From positions 62,001 through 126,000 of the forward strand of contig JAEHOE010000121.1 in NCBI GenBank assembly GCA_016858145.1: 64,000 nt of DNA, given 5' to 3'. Position numbers and translations under genes: made by a program. Shown here one piece after another: positions 59,583-64,000 of this stretch. The notes beneath the pieces are model-generated. The model saw only the letters and a list, made by a program, of their open reading frames with translations. It was not told where the DNA came from and ran no database searches. The stretch comes from Edaphochlamys debaryana. Its lineage: Eukaryota; Chlorophyta; Chlorophyceae; Chlamydomonadales. Each line of letters begins with the position of its first letter. Position 1 is the first letter of the stretch.

Positions 59583-61682
59583 ATGTCTCTACTAGCACGC
59601 CTACAACAGCCAGCTCCTGGCGGGGCGCTGGGGCGTAAAGCATTGCGCGTGCAGGTGAGGGGCACACATGGGGTGTGGCTGCCAGACCGCCGCGCACCTG
59701 CGCGAACCTGCCTCTGCAGCCGCTGTCAGACTGTGTTTGCTTCACTTCGGGAAATCCGCCTCCTCGGCAACTCGCCCACGTGTCTCGTCGTGCGGTGCCC
59801 TCGCGACTTTCCGCCGGCCACCCGTCGCCGCACACGTCGGGCTCCCACACGTCGCGCCCGCTCGGCCCTCCAACCCGTCCCCGTGCCCCCTATTCCCCCC
59901 CGCAGTGCTCCAAGTCCAGTCCCGCGCCGGGCCCCTCCTCGGAGAACGGGCCCAGCAAGCGCGGGATGCGGCCGGGGGGGAGCGGCAAGAAGGCCAAGCA
60001 GCCGGGGCTGTACGAGGTCCGTGTGGTCGCCCCCCCGCCCCAGCACAGGCACAGGCACAGAGCAATCCCATCAAGGCTTACATAGACCACAGAGACCATC
60101 ATCGTTACGTCATCCTGTACCGCCACACTCTTCCTTGCAGACCATATCCAGTAACTCAGACCATGACCACAAATTCAACTCGCCGTCACTCTCTCCATCG
60201 ACAAACTGCGTCAAAGCCGCTCATGCCTCCTCTGGCGCCCCCATCTCCTCCAGGTCCGTGTGGTCGCCCCCCCGCCCCGCTCCCTTGGGATCTACGCCCT
60301 GCCTCCCAACACCCAGGTGGGGCGTTGCGGGAGGAGGGGTGACAGCGGCCGCCCTACTGACACAGCACATGCACTTGTTGCCAGCCGGATGCATACCGAT
60401 ACCGAGTCGCACCCCTCCTCTCTGGTGTGCGCAGTGCGGGGAGCAGATCGATGTGGAGGGCTCCAGCTATGTGGTCACGACCGTCGTGATGCAGGTGGGT
60501 GGGTGGGGGCCTCGGTGCGGCCATTGGATCTGGGTGTCCCTTGGGACCGTGTCTGGGGAGCGACAGGGGACAGGAGGGCGGCGGGGCGCGCAGTAGCTGG
60601 GCGACTGGCGGGCGTGGGAGCGCTGCATGGTACGCTGTGCAGGCCCCCAGTCCCCCGCGAGGCCGGGCACAAGGCGTGGGTTTGGGGATGCGTGACGGCC
60701 GCAGGGGCCAAGGGACTGGATCTCCTTGCGCGCTGCCACGAAGCCCCGTAGACGCGTAGAGGCTGCAAGTGTGAGTGTGAGTCTTGCGTTGAGCGGGGTA
60801 GTCTTGATGCTCGGGAAGCCGACGAGGTCGACGAGGTCCCGTCAAGCAATTGTCCTTTCTCCTCGTTGAGAGGCGACCTCAAGACGACCCCCATGCGTGG
60901 ACACAACTGTGTGTGCCGATTCGTAGGGCTGTTAGAGAGAGAACTTACTCCAAACCTACAGGGGCTCTGCCAGAGCACCAGTTGCGGTGCCCGCCATCCG
61001 TACACTCTCCCGTCGCGTCCGGGTCTGAGACCATATGTGCCGCCCCTGCACCGACAGAGCTTCACGTCACAGACTTGCCGTAGCCCGCGTTTTTGCTCTG
61101 GCTAGGACCCCACCCCGCACATCGCCTCGTCGCTTGGACATGCAGGCCTATGGTCTGATCCGTATTGTAGAGTGTTTGAACTGTCGATGCGAGTAGCCCT
61201 TGCCTCAACCTATCCGACATCTCGCCGTAACCTCCGATTGCCTAGTCACGCGTGCCCTCCACTGTCCCTTCCACCCACAGTTCAAGCTCCGCGGGGGCAA
61301 GTATGTCCGGGAACACAATCGGCTGGACGTGCAGCCGACGGGGCGGTGGCTGGTCAACCAGGTGTGTGGGACCTGGGGTGTGAGAGGTTCAGGGTTCAGG
61401 TGGCTGGTCGGGTGGAGACAGGGCAGTGTACTGCGGGAGCATCTACGCAAATTGATGGTTTTGGGCTACACTTATGGAGTTAATGGGCAGGCAGGCTCAG
61501 TCCGGTGCGTGTTTAGCAATCAAGGGGCCCCGCACGCCAGTCCCTCCACCTCCGCACCAACCCATCCCTGACGTCAACCCTGCCTCCCACGCCCCTCCCC
61601 TTGCCCGCGTGTTCCCTTGTGGCAGATGCTGGATAACCTCATCAAGGCGCGATACGTGGGGCCAACGGGCATGCAGGACTGA
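59583..61682 (+). CDS. Small conserved-looking protein, probably plastid-targeted
   Basis: Six exons (59583-59654, 59906-60016, 60254-60316, 60435-60494, 61281-61361, 61626-61682), all joined at phase 0, encode 147 residues. Residues 1-60 are rich in Ser, Ala, Arg and Lys with few acids (MSLLARLQQPAPGG..., SKRGMRPGGSGKKAKQPG), fitting a chloroplast transit peptide and linker. The remaining domain reads YEVRVVAPPPRSLGIY, CGEQIDVEGSSYVVTTVVMQ, FKLRGGKYVREHNRLDVQ, TGRWLVNQMLDNLI. I recall a similar unnamed plastid family in land plants with a YKLRGGKYVR-type motif, but cannot name it, and no function is assigned. The second intron is bordered by 27-bp direct repeats and the fourth intron (60495-61280) contains a dispersed repeat. 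Confidence 0.8.
60015..60278 (+). repeat. 27-bp direct repeats bordering an intron
   Basis: The word starting AGGTCCGTGTGGTCG (27 bases) occurs at 60015-60041, across the exon-intron junction, and at 60252-60278, across the intron-exon junction, at the same offset to the splice sites. The intron 60017-60253 thus starts with a copy of the first 25 bases of the next exon. Confidence 0.9.
60726..60818 (+). repeat. Dispersed ~92-bp repeat, copy 1
   Basis: This begins TTGCGCGCTGCCACGAAGCC and lies in the fourth intron of the plastid-protein gene. It is about 90% identical to the last 92 bases of the window (63909-64000), in the same orientation, with a few substitutions and one small indel. Confidence 0.9.
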
Positions 61683-62670
61683 GGACCTGGGAAGCAGGGT
61701 GACCTAGGGCCTTGGTTTGTGTGCATGGGAGCGATCAAGCAACAGAGAGGATTCTAGCCTGCAGGACACAGGAGCCGTAGCAGACGCGGCCCGGGGTTCC
61801 AGGGCTGGTGTAGTAGGGTTCACAAGCATGAGTGCAAGACAGGTGTGTGCGCGAGGGCACGGCCCGGGGAACCAGCCGCGACGTGGAGGTAGGGAGTTAG
61901 CAGCCTCAGGGCCGAGTGCTGAGTGAAGTGTGTGGTTGTTGAGGCACGGGCAGTCTAGGCGGGCCACCTGTGCGGAGTGAGCTTAACAATGCGTGTTATG
62001 GTTCGAGCGCGGGTGCACGTAGACGTGGGGTTCAGGCCCTGTGACAGGGCGCCAGTCGGGTGCAGAAGTCGAGAGTTGAAGAGGGTTATTTGGTCATTCC
62101 GTTCAGTTGGGTGCAGGACAGTGTGTGCAAAGAAAGGGGCCGGCAGGCGGTCGGTGGGAAGCGGTTGGGTAAGGGAGATGCAATGCGATGGCACGCACGG
62201 CTCGCGGCTGCCAGTCGACGCGCGGCCACCATGCGCGCTGAAGACGTCAATAGATGCCCAGGCAAGGCCAAAGGCACTCAGGAGCAGGAACAGGACACAC
62301 ATCGGAGACACTGGACTGCCTCTTCGCCAGTAGGTGGCGCTCTCGCTCAACCCCTCCCCTTCTTGAGGCGATTCCTGCTGTAAACATCGCATCCCTTCGC
62401 CTGCTTCGGCGTCCCTCTAGGGTAGGTATGCTCATGGCGTGGTATGGGTATGAGTTGCGGGCCTCACCTACTTGAGGCTGAGCGGCCGATTTGAGAGGTC
62501 AGGAGCACACGGGGCCTGGATCACCGGACTTGCATGAAGCTGGCACCCGGCAGGGGTTGCTGCGATTCGTGCCGCAGCATTTACCCAGTCCAGAAGGTGT
62601 CGAAGGTAAGCTGACGAAGCTGGCGGAGGATGCGCGCCAGAGGCTGGAGGCGCGCAAGAAGAAGGAGGGC

Positions 62671-62776
62671 TGCTGAGGGCCTTCTGGCGCAGTGAGGGTT
62701 CGCAGGCTTGGAGCTGGAGGCCCTGCTGAGGGCCTTGTGGCGCAGTGAGGGTTCGCAGGCTTGGAGCTGGAGGCCC
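62671..62776 (+). repeat. Tandem duplication of a 53-bp unit
   Basis: Two adjacent copies (62671-62723 and 62724-62776) of a unit starting TGCTGAGGGCCTTCTGGCGC differ by one base. The first begins at the end of the open frame 62491-62676. Confidence 0.9.
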
Positions 62777-63908
62777 TGCCTTGGCAGTTGTAACGAGGGG
62801 GCGCGACAGCCCGCATGTCAGGCTTCGGCCCCACCTCGCTCCTCCAGCGCGACAGGCAACAGCGGACGGACGGATTGATTGGGCGGTTTGTCGATGTAGG
62901 GTGCAGAAGACGGGGACTGGGTTACCGGACTTGCGGGAAGCGGGTCAGCGACGGGCGACCGCAACTGTAAGCGAGGGTTACGGAGCCGTCGGAGCGGGCC
63001 CATAACCGTGCCGCACAGGCCCGCAGGTCCGCTCGGCGTAGGGTCGGGAGCTGTCCCGCATTGGGCAGCGCGGGTTGCAACAGGTTGCAACCGCAGAGCT
63101 ACGTATGCGGTGGCAACGCTGCCTGCCGGGAGTTACGGCGACCCCGCCTTCCGCGAAGCGCGCACAGGCCTGTACACGAACGGGCGGACGCCGACGCGCC
63201 ACAACTCGATCCACTCAAGTTCATCAGGATCTAAGCGACGGTCAGAGCAAGTTGCATTCGGGGAGGGGGCCCGGCGAGGGGTGAGCCAGGGCGAGCTGAG
63301 GTCGCGCCCGTGCGCCTCCTACAGAAGCGGCGGTGCCCCGGCTCTGTCGAGCCGACAGCTGTCGGTCGAGCTTGGCGGGCGGGCCCAGCGAAGAGCCTTC
63401 CGTGCGGGCTGCCTTTTCAACGGGGACTTGTTCCACAGGCTTCGCGTGGATGGCCTGGAAACGCCGGCGACGTGCGGGTCGAAGCATCGCCAATTGGTTC
63501 AGTTGCTGGCGAGGGAAGTCATGCGATCAAGCATGCGGGCGGGATGCCAGCACGAGTCGATGAGAAGCAAGAATGCAGTCGCACCATTGTGTACACAAGT
63601 GCGTCAGCGGCGGAGGGGGTGTACACAGGTGCGGTGTACACGGTGGGAGTCTAATTCGAGGGAGTCGACAGCCCCTGCTCGGTTCCCTGCGCTGAAGGCG
63701 ACGTCTCTCTCTACAGCAACGCACATGAAAGGGTGTCGGAACACCTGTGCGCGAGTCGTCACAATCAAATGCCGCCGAGCGCGAGAGCGAATCTGTTCCG
63801 TGCAACATACCAGGCGTTCGAAAGTATCGCGAGCAGACAAGTGTGCCCCGGGTTGCGGGGGCCGAGTACACGGCCCGATTTAGGTGAGCCGGCTGTTTAA
63901 CTTCTGTT

Positions 63909-64000
63909 TTGCGCGCTGCCACGAAGCCCCGTAGACGCGTAGAGGCTGCAAGCTGAGTATGAGTTTTGCGTTGGGTGGGGTAGTCTTGATGCTTGGAGAG
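63909..64000 (+). repeat. Dispersed ~92-bp repeat, copy 2 (runs off window)
   Basis: Second copy of the repeat at 60726-60818. It continues to the last base of the window, so the full unit may be longer. It may be part of a mobile element; no termini are visible. Confidence 0.85.

Larger units (their letters stand above)
61683..64000. other. Terminal region without convincing gene
   Basis: This 2.3 kb follows the small plastid-protein gene. It contains its 3' UTR, a tandem 53-bp duplication (62671-62776), three GTGTACAC-type words near 63590-63640, and a dispersed repeat at the end. Several open frames exist, but none shows a recognisable domain or consistent splicing. Confidence 0.5.

Noticed and set aside
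63008..63883. Plus-strand open frame of about 291 codons
   Set aside because: No recognisable domain, no helix or strand periodicity, many Cys, Arg and Ser; typical of a chance frame in GC-rich DNA.
1..64000. tRNA, rRNA, CRISPR arrays, bacterial promoters or ribosome binding sites
   Set aside because: I looked for cloverleaf-type B-box words, regularly spaced repeats and bacterial signals on both strands and found none; gene structure is eukaryotic throughout.

Overview
The window looks like nuclear DNA from a green alga (Chlorophyta, probably a core chlorophyte). It is very GC-rich, with intron-dense genes, GT-AG introns with C-rich acceptors, Ala/Gly/Pro-rich low-complexity protein segments, TGTAA-type poly(A) motifs, a SnRK2 kinase of algal type, a MYND finger with C-x4-C spacing, and F-box/ankyrin-like genes. 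No bacterial operons, CRISPR arrays, rRNA or tRNA genes were seen. All gene models are hand-spliced; the exon lists given close in phase.

Layout. 1-3667 (-): purple acid phosphatase, cut by the window edge. 4387-7594 (+): coiled-coil protein of unknown function. 8579-9006: hAT-like MITE copy A. 9228-11528 (-): F-box-like/ankyrin-like protein. 12030-15508 (-): class V aminotransferase of the cysteine-desulfurase-like group. 16729-21059 (-): SnRK2 protein kinase with two alternative exons for the activation segment. 21437-26321 (+): splicing factor CWC2. 26837-31735 (+): large MYND-finger protein whose last coding segment is interrupted by hAT-like MITE copy B (31281-31684). 32748-36932 (+): UBL-UBA-UBA protein resembling UBAC1/KPC2. 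37802-40083 (+): paralogue of the 9-11 kb ankyrin-like gene. 40469-40888: possible LINE ORF1 remnant. 41865-44847 (+): cathepsin X/Z-type cysteine protease. 47206-54501 (+): 1850-residue protein with a CRAL-TRIO/BCH-like domain. 55903-59222 (-): acid-lipase-type alpha/beta hydrolase. 59583-61682 (+): small, probably plastid-targeted protein. 61683-64000: no convincing gene; tandem and dispersed repeats.

The genes are an ordinary eukaryotic neighbourhood, not a pathway cluster. Three gene pairs are divergent over 360-720 bp (PAP/coiled coil, SnRK2/CWC2, lipase/plastid protein) and could share promoters.

The most unusual signals concern splicing. (1) The MITE inside the MYND exon has 13-bp terminal inverted repeats and an exact 8-bp target duplication. 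A GT and an AG inside its terminal repeats would splice it out and leave exactly 18 nt, restoring the frame through the final zinc ligands, so it could act as an introner. (2) The SnRK2 gene has tandem homologous exons for the kinase activation loop, probably mutually exclusive. (3) CCGTACGG-type palindromes sit just inside several introns. (4) One intron of the small plastid-protein gene is bordered by 27-bp direct repeats, as expected for a recently gained intron.
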